DNA of 53,433 bases, from positions 1-53,433 of the forward strand of contig JAFGFE010000004.1 of NCBI GenBank assembly GCA_016931225.1, in the 5' to 3' direction. The notes beneath the pieces are model-generated. The model ran no database searches, was not told the origin of the DNA, and saw nothing but the letters and a program-made list of their open reading frames with translations. The stretch's first letter is position 1, and every line of letters begins with the position of its first letter. Source of the stretch: Candidatus Zymogenaceae bacterium (GTDB taxonomy: Bacteria; Desulfobacterota; Zymogenia; Zymogenales; Zymogenaceae). The translations under genes and the position numbers were made by a program. This document shows positions 24,986-33,950 of this stretch, in pieces.

Positions 24986-25624
24986 ATGAAACGTTCACAC
25001 GATTCATCCGGCGCAATCAGAGAACCGGTACAGGCGAGAAGCCGAGAAAAAAAGACAAGGATCGTCCAAAGCGCCCGGGAGCTGATAAACAAAAAGGGAT
25101 ACGACGCGATTACGACCAGCAGTATCGCTCAACGAGCCGGCGTCTCCATCGGTACCCTCTATGCATATTTCAGCGATAAAAAGGATATTCTCATGGAAGT
25201 GGTGGCCGCATTCAACGATGATATATACAACCACTTTCAATCGGGCATCAGTGAAAATACGGCAGATAACCTCTCCCTCGAAGAAACCATCGATGCCGTC
25301 CTTCATGCCTTGTGGCATGCCCACATTCACGAAAAACGACTTCACAACGAGATTGTCATCCTCTCCATGAGAGATCCGGAGGTCGATGCGGCGTTTTCCG
25401 CCAACGAGAAGCGTCTGTATGAGACGATTCGGGAATTATTGATCCGGTTCAACGATCGGATAGAGGTGAACAATCCCGCAGCCGCGATGTTCGTACTAAA
25501 ATTCGCCGTTGACGGTGTCCTTAACCGGCTTCTGGATTGCGAAAACAAAATGGATGTCGAAGCGGTACTCCGGGAAATGAGCTCGATGATCCTCAAATAC
25601 CTAATAAAAACACCGAAACGGTGA
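24986..25624 (+). CDS. TetR family transcriptional regulator
   Basis: The 212-residue protein has a TetR-type N-terminal helix-turn-helix (KKTRIVQSARELINKKGYD, then AITTSSIAQRAGVSIGTLYAYFSDKKDIL, residues about 22-70) and a helical ligand-binding half. It is divergent from the Tat hydrolase gene and most likely represses that gene and itself through the palindromes at 24857-24910. The ligand is unknown; a substrate or product of the hydrolase is a reasonable guess. Confidence 0.92.
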   Translation: MKRSHDSSGAIREPVQARSREKKTRIVQSARELINKKGYDAITTSSIAQRAGVSIGTLYAYFSDKKDILMEVVAAFNDDIYNHFQSGISENTADNLSLEETIDAVLHALWHAHIHEKRLHNEIVILSMRDPEVDAAFSANEKRLYETIRELLIRFNDRIEVNNPAAAMFVLKFAVDGVLNRLLDCENKMDVEAVLREMSSMILKYLIKTPKR

Positions 25625-25874
25625 TTGGAACGTTTCAATCTGCATTGTACGCCTCCCACACCCTCCCCCGATACGTTGTGATCGCTTCTGTTCATTCTGA
25701 AACGCGTCGGTGACATTACGGAGCGGTGACGTATGCGCTGTCGACGTTTTTCGCCACCTCCGGACAAACCATGTACCTTTGCGACTATTTTCTTGTATTT
25801 TCCACGCATACTCGGTACTCTGGTACATCTTCTGTATAGTGTACCCTTCATATAAATGCAAAGGAGGTTTCCGA

Positions 25875-26324
25875 ATGAAACGTCTCTTGATTCCAATTTT
25901 TTTATTGCTGTGCGGCGTGTTTCTGATCTCAGGAAACACCGTTGCGCTGGATGCAGATTACATCCTCAACAACCTTCCACGCGACTGGGAGGGAACGTTT
26001 ACCTGGCACGATGAGTCCCGCCCGGTTCAGCCCACAACGATCACCGTCAACGAGGTCAGCATCGATCCAGACGGTAATATCTTCGCCATGGGCGACGGTG
26101 AGTACGACAAGGGGCACATCGTCGAGTTCACTTTCAAGTGGAGCATCAACCCCGAAACCCTGAATTTCGAAATGTGGGAAAGTGCTCCCATGTCGACGGA
26201 AGACCTGGAGACCGGCGGATCCCACGTGGGAGAGATCAATGAAGACCTCGATGTCATCGAGGCGCTCTGGACAACGACGAGCACCGGCGAACAGGGGGAC
26301 CTCTATCTGGAACCGGAAAAATAG
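25875..26324 (+). CDS. small secreted protein of unknown function
   Basis: The 149-residue product has a signal peptide (KRLLIPIFLLLCGVFLISGN) and a mature part of mainly beta-strands starting DADYILNNLPRDWEGTFTWHD. The acidic C-terminus ends LYLEPEK. I do not recognise the family; its shape resembles lipocalin-like or calycin small domains. AAGGAGG lies seven bases before ATG 25875. The frame is open further left, but the signal peptide fixes this start. Confidence 0.75.
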   Translation: MKRLLIPIFLLLCGVFLISGNTVALDADYILNNLPRDWEGTFTWHDESRPVQPTTITVNEVSIDPDGNIFAMGDGEYDKGHIVEFTFKWSINPETLNFEMWESAPMSTEDLETGGSHVGEINEDLDVIEALWTTTSTGEQGDLYLEPEK

Positions 26325-26376
26325 CCGCACCGACATCGACGCCGGCATACATTCGAATAGCCGTTATCGCTATATT

Positions 26377-26404
26377 CGGGGATTATGATAGCTCATAATC
26401 CCCG
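26377..26404. terminator. perfect hairpin downstream of the secreted protein
   Basis: A 12-bp stem with no mismatch (26377-26388 with 26393-26404) and a four-base loop TAGC lies 52 bases after the stop at 26324. The T run after it is weak (TAATAT), so it may be a terminator helped by other factors. Confidence 0.7.
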
Positions 26405-26499
26405 TAATATATTGAACCATTGAACCACGCCCACCACACCACCACGAACAGGAAGACGAATTCACCGATACGAGCGGGGTTAACCTGTTTCGACAGGGT

Positions 26500-26619
26500 A
26501 TGTACGATCTCAAAGATGAGCACCATATATATCGGGTCATGAAACAGCTCAAGGAATGTGACGCCGCGGTTTTCCTCCCGATCCCGAACCCTGCCGAGGG
26601 GGCTGCCAGAAAACTATAA
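26500..26619 (+). pseudogene. possible protein remnant or 39-codon gene
   Basis: One plus-strand frame between 26416 and 26619 reads like protein: EDEFTDTSGVNLF, then MYDLKDEHHIYRVMKQLKE and CDAAVFLPIPNPAEGAARKL. The only ATG that keeps most of it is at 26500, and there is no good ribosome site. It stops 27 bases before the SDR gene. It may be the 3' end of a decayed gene or an uncharacterised small gene. No homology is recognised. Confidence 0.3.
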
Positions 26620-26646
26620 TTTATACGATCAAAAAGGAGAACGACA

Positions 26647-27435
26647 ATGACAAACCAGAACAGAAAGACGGCCTTGGTTACGGGTGCCTCCTCGGGGATC
26701 GGAAAGGAAATGGCCCGCATCCATGCCGAACGAGGCGGCGACCTGGTGATCGTGGCGCTGGAAAAGGAGCTGCTCGATGAGCTGAAAACGGAGCTTGAAA
26801 AAAAGTATTCCACAAACGTCCTGGCTATTGCGAAAGACCTGACACACCCGGATGCGCCACAAGAGGTGTACAATGCGGTACGGGACTCAGGCATGCGGGT
26901 CGACTACCTCATCAATAACGCCGGTTTCGGCGGACGAGGGAAATTTTGCGAGAGAGACTGGGAGACCGATCTCAACATGATCAAGTTGAACGTCATCGCC
27001 CTTGTCGCCTTGACACGGTTTTTCCTGCCGGACTTCGTAAAACGAAACAGCGGCAGGATTCTCAATGTATCGTCAACGGCAAGCCTCGTGCCGGGTCCTC
27101 TCATGGCGGTATACTACGCGACAAAGGCGTTCGTGGCGTTTTTCAGCAACGCCGTCGCCGAGGAGCTCCACGACACACATGTGACCGTAACGACCCTCAT
27201 GCCCGGAGCCACCGATACGGAGTTCCCCCGGATCGCCGATGTGCAAAAAATGAAGATGTTCGACAAGCCGGCGAACCCACGGAGTGTGGCACAGGATGGG
27301 TACGACGGCATGATCGCCGGGAAACTCGATGTCATCTCAGGCGTAGCCATTACCGAGCGGGTGATGCTGGCCCTTGCCCTGTTTGTGCCCAAAAAGGTCA
27401 GGCTGAAGCGGGTCAGGAGAATGCATGAGGTGTAG
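26647..27435 (+). CDS. short-chain dehydrogenase/reductase
   Basis: The 262-residue enzyme is a classical SDR using NAD(P)H. It shows TGASSGIGKEMARIHAERG near 12-30, NNAGFGG near 91, the catalytic Ser in NVSSTASLVPG, and YYATK with the Tyr-Lys pair near 156-160. The C-terminus has a basic, hydrophobic segment (MLALALFVPKKVRLKRVRR) that may sit on the membrane, as in SDRs acting on lipids or ketosteroids. AAAAGGAG precedes ATG 26647. Confidence 0.92.
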   Translation: MTNQNRKTALVTGASSGIGKEMARIHAERGGDLVIVALEKELLDELKTELEKKYSTNVLAIAKDLTHPDAPQEVYNAVRDSGMRVDYLINNAGFGGRGKFCERDWETDLNMIKLNVIALVALTRFFLPDFVKRNSGRILNVSSTASLVPGPLMAVYYATKAFVAFFSNAVAEELHDTHVTVTTLMPGATDTEFPRIADVQKMKMFDKPANPRSVAQDGYDGMIAGKLDVISGVAITERVMLALALFVPKKVRLKRVRRMHEV

Positions 27436-27463
27436 GGGGAATCGTCGATATGTATCGTAATGA

Positions 27464-27620
27464 TATAATTATAATTCTGAGGGGAAAAACCGACGATTGA
27501 AAGGACGACGGCGAAAAGAGACCCGTACCAGGTCGACGCCCCGGAAACCGGGGGCTGTTTCGAATAGAAAGCGGGTCTGTACAGCCCGACGGCGGGGTGC
27601 GAGCTTTCGCACCCTTTTTT
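27464..27620 (+). ncRNA. structured non-coding stretch ending in a terminator
   Basis: Overlapping TATAAT hexamers at 27464-27475 suggest a -10 region, without a good -35. Downstream, AGACCCG (27519-27525) pairs with CGGGTCT (27572-27578) around an inner hairpin GCCCCGG-AAA-CCGGGG (27538-27553). The terminator at 27595-27620 follows. GACGACGGCG at 27504 and CCCGACGGCGG at 27585 are near-repeats. It could be a small RNA or an ordered 3' untranslated region of the SDR mRNA. No known RNA family was recognised. Confidence 0.4.
27595..27620 (+). terminator. rho-independent terminator
   Basis: An 8-bp stem GGGTGCGA/TCGCACCC with loop GCTT is followed by six T residues. It separates the SDR region from the penicillin-acylase promoter. 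Confidence 0.92.
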
Positions 27621-27681
27621 CATTGGAAACGGCATCGGGACGCCCGACGCAAAAATACCCCCTTTCCCATCTCAACACTTT

Positions 27682-27710
27682 TTGACTTTCTCCCGGTACT
27701 GGTATATGAT
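27682..27710 (+). promoter_or_regulatory. promoter of the acylase gene
   Basis: TTGACT at 27682-27687 and TATGAT at 27705-27710 have a 17-base spacer. The transcript would begin near 27717, about 30 bases before ATG 27746. Confidence 0.65.
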
Positions 27711-27745
27711 CGGTTAATTTCTCTATCATTTTATTGGAGTCTGGT

Positions 27746-30139
27746 ATGAAATTTTTGAAATGGTTCCTCGGGATACTCGTCGTGTTAATCCTCATTATCT
27801 GCGTCGTCACTTTCGGATTTTTCAAGTCAACACTGCCTGAATACGATGGAGAAATCGCCGCTCCGGTGCTGAGTGACGATGTGGAAATCATCAGGGATTC
27901 ATACGGAATGGCACACATTTATGCGTCGAACGATGCTGATCTCTCTTTTGCCTTCGGCTACGCTACCGCCCAGGATCGGCTCTTCCAGATGGACATGGCC
28001 CGCAGGGCCGGCGGGGGACGGCTCTCCGAGGTCCTGGGGGAATCCCTGGTGCCTGCGGACAAGCTCTTTCGCACCATCCGGGCCGAAACAACACTGGAGG
28101 AGGCTTTCGAGGCGTATGACACGGAAGTCCAGGCGACGATAGAATCATTCGTTGCGGGGGTCAATTTTTATATCGAACACCATGAGGGGCCGTATCCTCC
28201 GGAGTTCCTGATTCTGGGATATGAACCTGACCCCTTTACCCCGGAAGACATCATGGCTATTTACTTTTTCTTGGCCTGGGATCAAAACTACCCGATTGAA
28301 AGCGAACTGGTCCACGCTTCCGTGATTGAGGCGGTGGGGGAGGAGATGGCCGATGAGCTCTTCGTCGATTTCCCCCCCGGCTGCCCGACCATCATCCCCA
28401 AGGGGGCGCTCTACTTCTCAAGTGTAACCGAGGACATTTTAGACGCCATGACCGTCGTCAGGGAGACTGCAGGTATTACGGGGCTTCCCGCCAGTAATAA
28501 CTGGGCGATTTCCCCTGAAAAGTCGGAAACCGGCACCCCCATCTTCGCCAACGATCCACATGTGGGGGTGGGAGCCCCCTCAATGTTCTACGAGGCGCAC
28601 CTTGTCACACCGACAATGAACGTCTCCGGCTCAGTCATATCGGGCCTGCCCGCCATCGTCGCCGGGGCCAATGAACACGTGGCCTGGGGCGTCACCAACG
28701 TCAGCGCCGACGACGCCGATTTTTATCTCGAGCGCATCAACCCGGATGATCCGAACCAGTATGAATATCTGGGGAGGTGGGAGGACATGGTGGTCAAAAC
28801 CGAGACCATCTCCGTCAAGGATTCAGAGGACGTCACGTTCGACATCAGGATGACCCGCCACGGGCCTATCATAGACGATATGAACAAGTACGACGAGCCG
28901 GAGGGATACTCCATTTCCCTCAGATGGGTCGCCGTTGATTTTCCCAATTCCCCACAATTCTTCTACTATGCAAACAGGGCCGAAGACATTGAAGACATCG
29001 AGAAAGCGGTCGGATTTTACAAGTGCTTCGGTTTCAATTTTGTCTACGCCGACGATCAGGGCAACATCGGATACTGGATGGGCATGGGGATACCTGTGCG
29101 GGACGGCTTCACCGGCGGTCTCCCCCTGCCCGGCTGGGACGGCGAGCACGAGTGGAACGGCTATCTTCCCACGGAGCTGCAGCCCCACATGAAAAATCCC
29201 CCCTCAGGCTGGATCGCCACCGCCAACAACAAGACGGTGGGGGACGAATACCCCTACTACATCTCCGCCAACTTCGCCACACCCGATCGCTACATCCGAA
29301 TCAGCGAGATGATGGAAGAGAAGGAGAAACTGGGCGTTGACGACTTTAAAAGGATGCAGTCCGACACAAAGGTGCTGCTGGCCAGGGACTGGGTCCCGCT
29401 GCTGCTGGAAGCCCTCGACGGAATGGAGCTCACCGAGACGGAGAATCGGGCCGTGGAGCTTCTTGAGGAATGGGACTACACCTCACCCCCGGACTCCGCC
29501 GCCGCGGCGGTGTTTCACGCCTTCTTGAACAACCTGGTTGAGAATATCTTCATGGAGCGACTGGGTGAGGACCTCTACAAGGCGTACGTCGGCAACAATA
29601 AAAACATCCCCTTCAACTCCCTCAGGACGATGATCGATAGAGGCAAATCCCCCTGGTTCGACGATCCGACCACCGAAGAAATCGAGGACATGAACGCCGT
29701 ATTCGTAAAGAGCTTTCACGAGGGCGTAGCGTATCTGGAGGAGGAGCTGTCGCCCAACCCCAAGGACTGGAAATGGGGAGACCTGCACACAGTGACCCTG
29801 TATCACTCCTTCGGGAAGAAGTCGGCGCTGTTGGGTCGATTCATGAACATCGGTCCGTTTCCGATCGGGGGGAGTATCTTCACCGTCGCCCCCACGGTTT
29901 ATCGCGTGGAGCGATCCTGGGAGGTGACCAGCAGCTCGGGAATGAGGCACATCATCGACCTTTCCGAGAACGGCGACTCATACCGCATCATTCCGGGCGG
30001 CGTGAACGGAAATTTCATGAGCCCGCATTACGACGACCAGGCGAAAATGTGGGTGGACTATGAATACCGCCCCTTCGTCCTTGAGCGGGAAAAGGTGGAA
30101 GAAGACGCAGTGCATACCCTGGTCCTGAAGTCGGAATAA
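27746..30139 (+). CDS. penicillin acylase family amidohydrolase
   Basis: The 797-residue protein belongs to the Ntn-hydrolase penicillin-acylase (S45) family, made as one chain and self-cleaved. Residues 1-27 form a hydrophobic signal or anchor. The alpha part contains DSYGMAHIYASNDADLSFAFGYATAQDRLFQMD, a family signature. The cleavage site and nucleophile lie in PASNNWAI, with Ser250 as the new N-terminus of the beta subunit. DPHVGV and VTNVSADDADFYLERI follow as expected. Members hydrolyse beta-lactam side chains, acyl-homoserine lactones, acylated peptides or lipids in the periplasm. GGAG precedes ATG 27746. It is monocistronic with its own promoter and terminator. Confidence 0.92.
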   Translation: MKFLKWFLGILVVLILIICVVTFGFFKSTLPEYDGEIAAPVLSDDVEIIRDSYGMAHIYASNDADLSFAFGYATAQDRLFQMDMARRAGGGRLSEVLGESLVPADKLFRTIRAETTLEEAFEAYDTEVQATIESFVAGVNFYIEHHEGPYPPEFLILGYEPDPFTPEDIMAIYFFLAWDQNYPIESELVHASVIEAVGEEMADELFVDFPPGCPTIIPKGALYFSSVTEDILDAMTVVRETAGITGLPASNNWAISPEKSETGTPIFANDPHVGVGAPSMFYEAHLVTPTMNVSGSVISGLPAIVAGANEHVAWGVTNVSADDADFYLERINPDDPNQYEYLGRWEDMVVKTETISVKDSEDVTFDIRMTRHGPIIDDMNKYDEPEGYSISLRWVAVDFPNSPQFFYYANRAEDIEDIEKAVGFYKCFGFNFVYADDQGNIGYWMGMGIPVRDGFTGGLPLPGWDGEHEWNGYLPTELQPHMKNPPSGWIATANNKTVGDEYPYYISANFATPDRYIRISEMMEEKEKLGVDDFKRMQSDTKVLLARDWVPLLLEALDGMELTETENRAVELLEEWDYTSPPDSAAAAVFHAFLNNLVENIFMERLGEDLYKAYVGNNKNIPFNSLRTMIDRGKSPWFDDPTTEEIEDMNAVFVKSFHEGVAYLEEELSPNPKDWKWGDLHTVTLYHSFGKKSALLGRFMNIGPFPIGGSIFTVAPTVYRVERSWEVTSSSGMRHIIDLSENGDSYRIIPGGVNGNFMSPHYDDQAKMWVDYEYRPFVLEREKVEEDAVHTLVLKSE

Positions 30140-30156
30140 CAAAATAACATCAAGAC

Positions 30157-30196
30157 ACGCCGTCCCCGTGTTTATACGCGGGGTCGGCGTTTTTTT
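30157..30196 (+). terminator. rho-independent terminator after the acylase
   Basis: A stem ACGCCG-T-CCCCG/CGGGG-T-CGGCGT with one T-T mismatch (30157-30168 with 30179-30190) is followed by a run of seven T residues. Confidence 0.9.
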
Positions 30197-30631
30197 ATGA
30201 CCGCTGCACGGTGCGCATCGATACCACACGTGCAACAGGGATCGCGTTTCCCCCGGTGTTTTTCGTAACATTGGAAAGCAGGAAAACAGCAGAGTGTCAT
30301 ATGCGGTAATCCATATATGTGATTACAAATTGTCCGAAGCCTTAACACATAAGAAGATGTGTATGCCGGACGAAAAGGCAAATATAATTTTAACATTATT
30401 TTAATGACACACTAACAATTTCAATATATTGTTTTATGTGAGATGAAGAAGATGTCTTTCACATGGTTACGGTGCATACGAAGATATGTCATGATCCCAT
30501 ACGGAAAATATGTGCGGGAATGGTGCCGTGCTTTTTGGGATTCTCTCTGTGACCAAAACGTACGATCCCGCCGATGCGAACAAAGGCACCGTTCGTATCG
30601 ACCGTGATCAGCAACAAGGAAAGGAGGAAAT
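30197..30631. other. AT-rich intergenic region
   Basis: No gene is visible. The segment 30370-30440 is strongly AT-rich and probably holds the promoter of the coiled-coil lipoprotein gene. A partial palindrome, ACAATTTCAATATATTGT, lies near 30415-30432. Confidence 0.4.
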
Positions 30632-31168
30632 ATGCTTATCAAACGTATGATCTACGCCGCTTTGATGCTCATGGTTTTCGGTCTCATGATCGGCTGCGGG
30701 GGACCGGCAACACAACCGGAGGAAAACAACGGCATTCACGAAGAATCGATCTCCCAGGATGAAGAAGGGGCTTTGGAATCAGGTACGGATACGAAGCTGG
30801 ACCTGATGAAGGCGTACCTCGATTCTTCGGAGGAGATGCTCTCGAAGCTTGATGAAAGGATCAACGAGAAGAGGGAGGAGGCGGATCAGCTGGAAGAAGA
30901 CGCCCGCATCATGATGGAAGAGCACCTGCAATTGATCCAGGAGAAACGGGATAATGTGGATCTCCTTCTGGGTGAAATGCGGTCCGACCTCGACGAATTG
31001 ATCATCACCCTCAAGGACGAGGGGACGGAAACGATCGGCGAGGCGGAGGACACATTCTTCTCTGAGCTCGATAAAAAGAGGGAGGCTCTTGAGGAGGAGA
31101 TACAGGCGTTGGAAGATGTCTACAATGAAACATTTCCAAAAGGAGATGAGACATCGACATCCGAATAA
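30632..31168 (+). CDS. coiled-coil lipoprotein
   Basis: The 178-residue product has a signal peptide with lipobox LMIGC (cysteine 22). The mature part is a short disordered acidic linker followed by long amphipathic helices rich in Glu, Lys and Leu (DLMKAYLDSSEEMLSKLDER through ALEEEIQALEDVYN). It is probably an envelope scaffold or spacer; no family is recognised. AAGGAGG lies before ATG 30632. Confidence 0.82.
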   Translation: MLIKRMIYAALMLMVFGLMIGCGGPATQPEENNGIHEESISQDEEGALESGTDTKLDLMKAYLDSSEEMLSKLDERINEKREEADQLEEDARIMMEEHLQLIQEKRDNVDLLLGEMRSDLDELIITLKDEGTETIGEAEDTFFSELDKKREALEEEIQALEDVYNETFPKGDETSTSE

Positions 31169-31236
31169 CCGCCGATGATGCTTCCCCTTCGTTCACCGAC
31201 ACGCAGGTTGATTGACGGGGAAACCGCATGAAAGAG

Positions 31237-31276
31237 CGCCCGGGGGGTTGTATGTTCCCTCCGGGCGTGTTTTTTC
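31237..31276 (+). terminator. rho-independent terminator
   Basis: Arms CGCCCGG (31237-31243) and CCGGGCG (31261-31267) extend inward through GGGG/CCC, and are followed by TGTTTTTT. Confidence 0.85.
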
Positions 31277-31397
31277 CGTATTCCCGCCCATTACTGTCTA
31301 TGTGACGGAAGATCTACATGTGGGGCGTTCGGGGATTTTTTATATCATCCGTCCGCAAGACACGGGAGATTTTTTCCTCACAATCGGTCAACGGACA

Positions 31398-33011
31398 TCA
31401 CTCATCGATTAAATCTTCCCCGCCCAGCTTCCCTTCCTTCTTGAAATATCCGAAAATGCCCTTCTGGGGGTAGATGTCCTCGAAAAACAACACCATCAAC
31501 GCCCCGATACCGACCACAAATGCGGAAACCAGGAACACATCATTAAAGGCGTTGACGGCAGACCAGCTTCCCAGGTACTGAAAGAGGTATGCCCGGGCGA
31601 TCTCGGAGCTTCCGGCAAGCGAGCTGCCCAGTCCGTTGAGATTTTCACCGATTTTCGAAAGGAGAACGGCAAGCGGGGTGTTGTCGGGTGTCAAGTGGGT
31701 ATAATATTCGGCGCTGTGAAAGGCCTGTCGTCTTGTAAGCATCGAGCTGAATATGGCGACACCGAAGGCCCCCGATACCTGCATGATCACATTGAGGAGT
31801 CCCGATGCCAGGCTTACGTGTCGCTTGGGTACCGCGTTGATGGTGGCCACCATCAATGGCGCCATCAAAAATCCCAGCCCGATTCCACGAGTGATAAATC
31901 CATACAGTAAAAAACCATAACTGGAGTGGAGTGACAGCTTGCTGTAAAGATACAGCGAATATGCGGTGATAAGACCGCCGAGGACCACAGGTATTTTGGG
32001 GCCGATGCGATCGCTGATATTTCCCGCCAGCGGCATGCTCACGGCGACGGCCAGCGCGGAAGGCATCATGAGAAGCCCGGTACTGAAAGCGGTATATCCC
32101 ATAAGGTTCTGCAAAAAGAGGGGCATCAGAAAGACCGATGCGAAGAGACCAATGGAACGAACAACCCCCAGGACACATCCAAGAGAAAAGTTGCGACTGT
32201 TGAAGATGGAGAGCTCCACGATGGGATTTTTTATCAGCCGCTCGATGATCAGGAAAATGAAAAAGGAAAAATACGCGGCACCGAACAGCGTCAGGATATA
32301 CGAAGAGTGCCACCCCTCCCGTTCACCCTGAGTAAAACCCAACAGCAGGCCTGCGAGGGTGAGCGAAAGAAAAAGGAATCCGGGAAAATCGAAACGCACA
32401 CTTCCGCCGTGCCCGCGATCCTGCCTGAGGATAACCATCGCCAGGGCGATAACTGCGACGCCTATGGGAATATTGATATAAAAAATGGAGCGCCAGCTCA
32501 CGAAATCAACCAGATATCCTCCCAGCGTCGGCCCAACCGCCGGGGCGATGGTGGCCCCCGCCCCCCAGATACCCATAGCCATGCCCCTTTCCTCCGGAGG
32601 GAACACCTCGGCGACCATGGTGAGTCCCGTGGGCATGAGGGCGCCGCCGCCGATGGCCTGGATAATCCGGAAGAAAATCAGTGTCTCCCGGTTCCAGGAG
32701 ACACCGCAGAGTGCGGAACCGATGATGAAAAACATGAGGGCGAGGATGAAGGCGTTTTTCAGCCCGAGGGCGTCGCGCAGCCACACCGTTACCGGCATCA
32801 GTATTGCGAACGCCAGCATGTAGCCGGTGACGACCCATTCGATCTCTTCGAGGTTTGAGGAAAATGTCACCATGAGGTGCGGCAGGGCCACATTGACGAT
32901 CGAGTTGTCGAGAATCGCCATGAAGGAGCCCATAATCACAATGAACAGCACCAGCCATTTATAGCGATCATTAGCGTCCGCAGGGGATGCGGTGTGAGGT
33001 TTGTGATCCAC
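31398..33011 (-). CDS. DHA2-family (EmrB/QacA-like) drug efflux permease
   Basis: The 537-residue protein shows about 14 membrane helices and DHA2 signatures, including MGSFMAILDNSIVNVALPHL in helix 1, the motif-C-like GAGATIAPAVGPTLGGYLVD in helix 5, and NIPIG after helix 6. It would export drugs, detergents or other hydrophobic compounds by proton antiport together with the adjacent membrane-fusion protein. The start is GTG 33011, which overlaps by one base the TAG stop of the upstream gene (sequence TAGTG), a clear sign of translational coupling. The C-terminal 40 residues are charged and cytoplasmic. Confidence 0.92.
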   Translation of the reverse strand: MDHKPHTASPADANDRYKWLVLFIVIMGSFMAILDNSIVNVALPHLMVTFSSNLEEIEWVVTGYMLAFAILMPVTVWLRDALGLKNAFILALMFFIIGSALCGVSWNRETLIFFRIIQAIGGGALMPTGLTMVAEVFPPEERGMAMGIWGAGATIAPAVGPTLGGYLVDFVSWRSIFYINIPIGVAVIALAMVILRQDRGHGGSVRFDFPGFLFLSLTLAGLLLGFTQGEREGWHSSYILTLFGAAYFSFFIFLIIERLIKNPIVELSIFNSRNFSLGCVLGVVRSIGLFASVFLMPLFLQNLMGYTAFSTGLLMMPSALAVAVSMPLAGNISDRIGPKIPVVLGGLITAYSLYLYSKLSLHSSYGFLLYGFITRGIGLGFLMAPLMVATINAVPKRHVSLASGLLNVIMQVSGAFGVAIFSSMLTRRQAFHSAEYYTHLTPDNTPLAVLLSKIGENLNGLGSSLAGSSEIARAYLFQYLGSWSAVNAFNDVFLVSAFVVGIGALMVLFFEDIYPQKGIFGYFKKEGKLGGEDLIDE

Positions 33012-33910
33012 TATTTCTTCGTATTAATGATAACGACGACATTACTGCCGGGTCGGAGTATAAAGCCTCGGGCGTCGATGGATATTTTTATCGGGATGGT
33101 CTGGGTGATTTTAATGAAATTCCCCGAGGCGTTGTCCTGGGGGATGATGGAGAACACCGAAGACGCCGCGACACCGATGTCGGTAACCTCTCCAGAGAAG
33201 GTTTCCCCCGGGTACGAGTCGATCTTTATCTTAACGGGCTGACCCTGAGCAATTTCGGCGATATCGTCCTCATCAATGCGGGCGGTGACCCAGGTCTCGT
33301 CGAGATTGACGACCGCGCAAACCGGCTCCCCGGGGACGATCAATTCACCGTCGGAGACCAGCTTCTGTGCCAGATATCCGTCTATCGGAGATTTGAGGGG
33401 GATATAGGGTGTGTCCGCCTCCGTTATGTTCAGGATGTTCTGCGCCATGTCATAGAGGTTTTCATAAGTCAAAAGCTGAGATTCGAGAACGGAGAGCGTG
33501 GTCCACTTGTCATCGAGGGTCATCCTGGAAATACCCCCCGAATCAAAGAGGGCCTTATTTCGCAGGTACTCCTTCTCCGCCAGGGATACCCTGTCCTGTA
33601 GAGTATCCATCTGCTGCTTGATCTCCGAAAGGGTCGAAAACGCTTCGAGGTTTTCCTCGCTCTTTATTCGCTCAACGGTACCGATGAGCGGGTCTATTTC
33701 GACAATGGTTTCCCCCTCGGATACTTCGTGGTATTCCATAACCGGGATATCCACAACGATGCCGGCGGTATCGCTGGTAACATAAAGAATATCCCCGTCG
33801 ATCTTCGCGTTATCGGTCCGAACGGTTCCCGCCGTCACAAGCCACCAGATCACGGCGGCAACGACGCCCATACCGATAAAAACGAGCGGGATCGCTATCT
33901 CTCTTCTCAT
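33011..33910 (-). CDS. HlyD/EmrA-type membrane fusion protein
   Basis: The 299-residue protein has one N-terminal membrane helix (residues about 5-25), a lipoyl/barrel-sandwich half starting NAKIDGDILYVTSDTAGIV, a coiled-coil hairpin near residues 80-150, and the returning half-motif PIDGYLAQKLVSDGELIVPGEPVCAVVN followed by a beta barrel. It would link the permease to the periplasm or an outer-membrane channel. It is short for EmrA. It lies 40 bases after the cytochrome gene and overlaps the permease gene. Confidence 0.9.
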   Translation of the reverse strand: MRREIAIPLVFIGMGVVAAVIWWLVTAGTVRTDNAKIDGDILYVTSDTAGIVVDIPVMEYHEVSEGETIVEIDPLIGTVERIKSEENLEAFSTLSEIKQQMDTLQDRVSLAEKEYLRNKALFDSGGISRMTLDDKWTTLSVLESQLLTYENLYDMAQNILNITEADTPYIPLKSPIDGYLAQKLVSDGELIVPGEPVCAVVNLDETWVTARIDEDDIAEIAQGQPVKIKIDSYPGETFSGEVTDIGVAASSVFSIIPQDNASGNFIKITQTIPIKISIDARGFILRPGSNVVVIINTKK

Positions 33911-33950
33911 TATGGTTTACCTAATATCCAATCAACTCTTTGGAGTCTTC

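Noticed and set aside
26370-26894. 174-codon minus-strand frame over the start of the SDR gene
   Set aside because: It is serine-rich and antisense to the SDR start, with no ribosome site.
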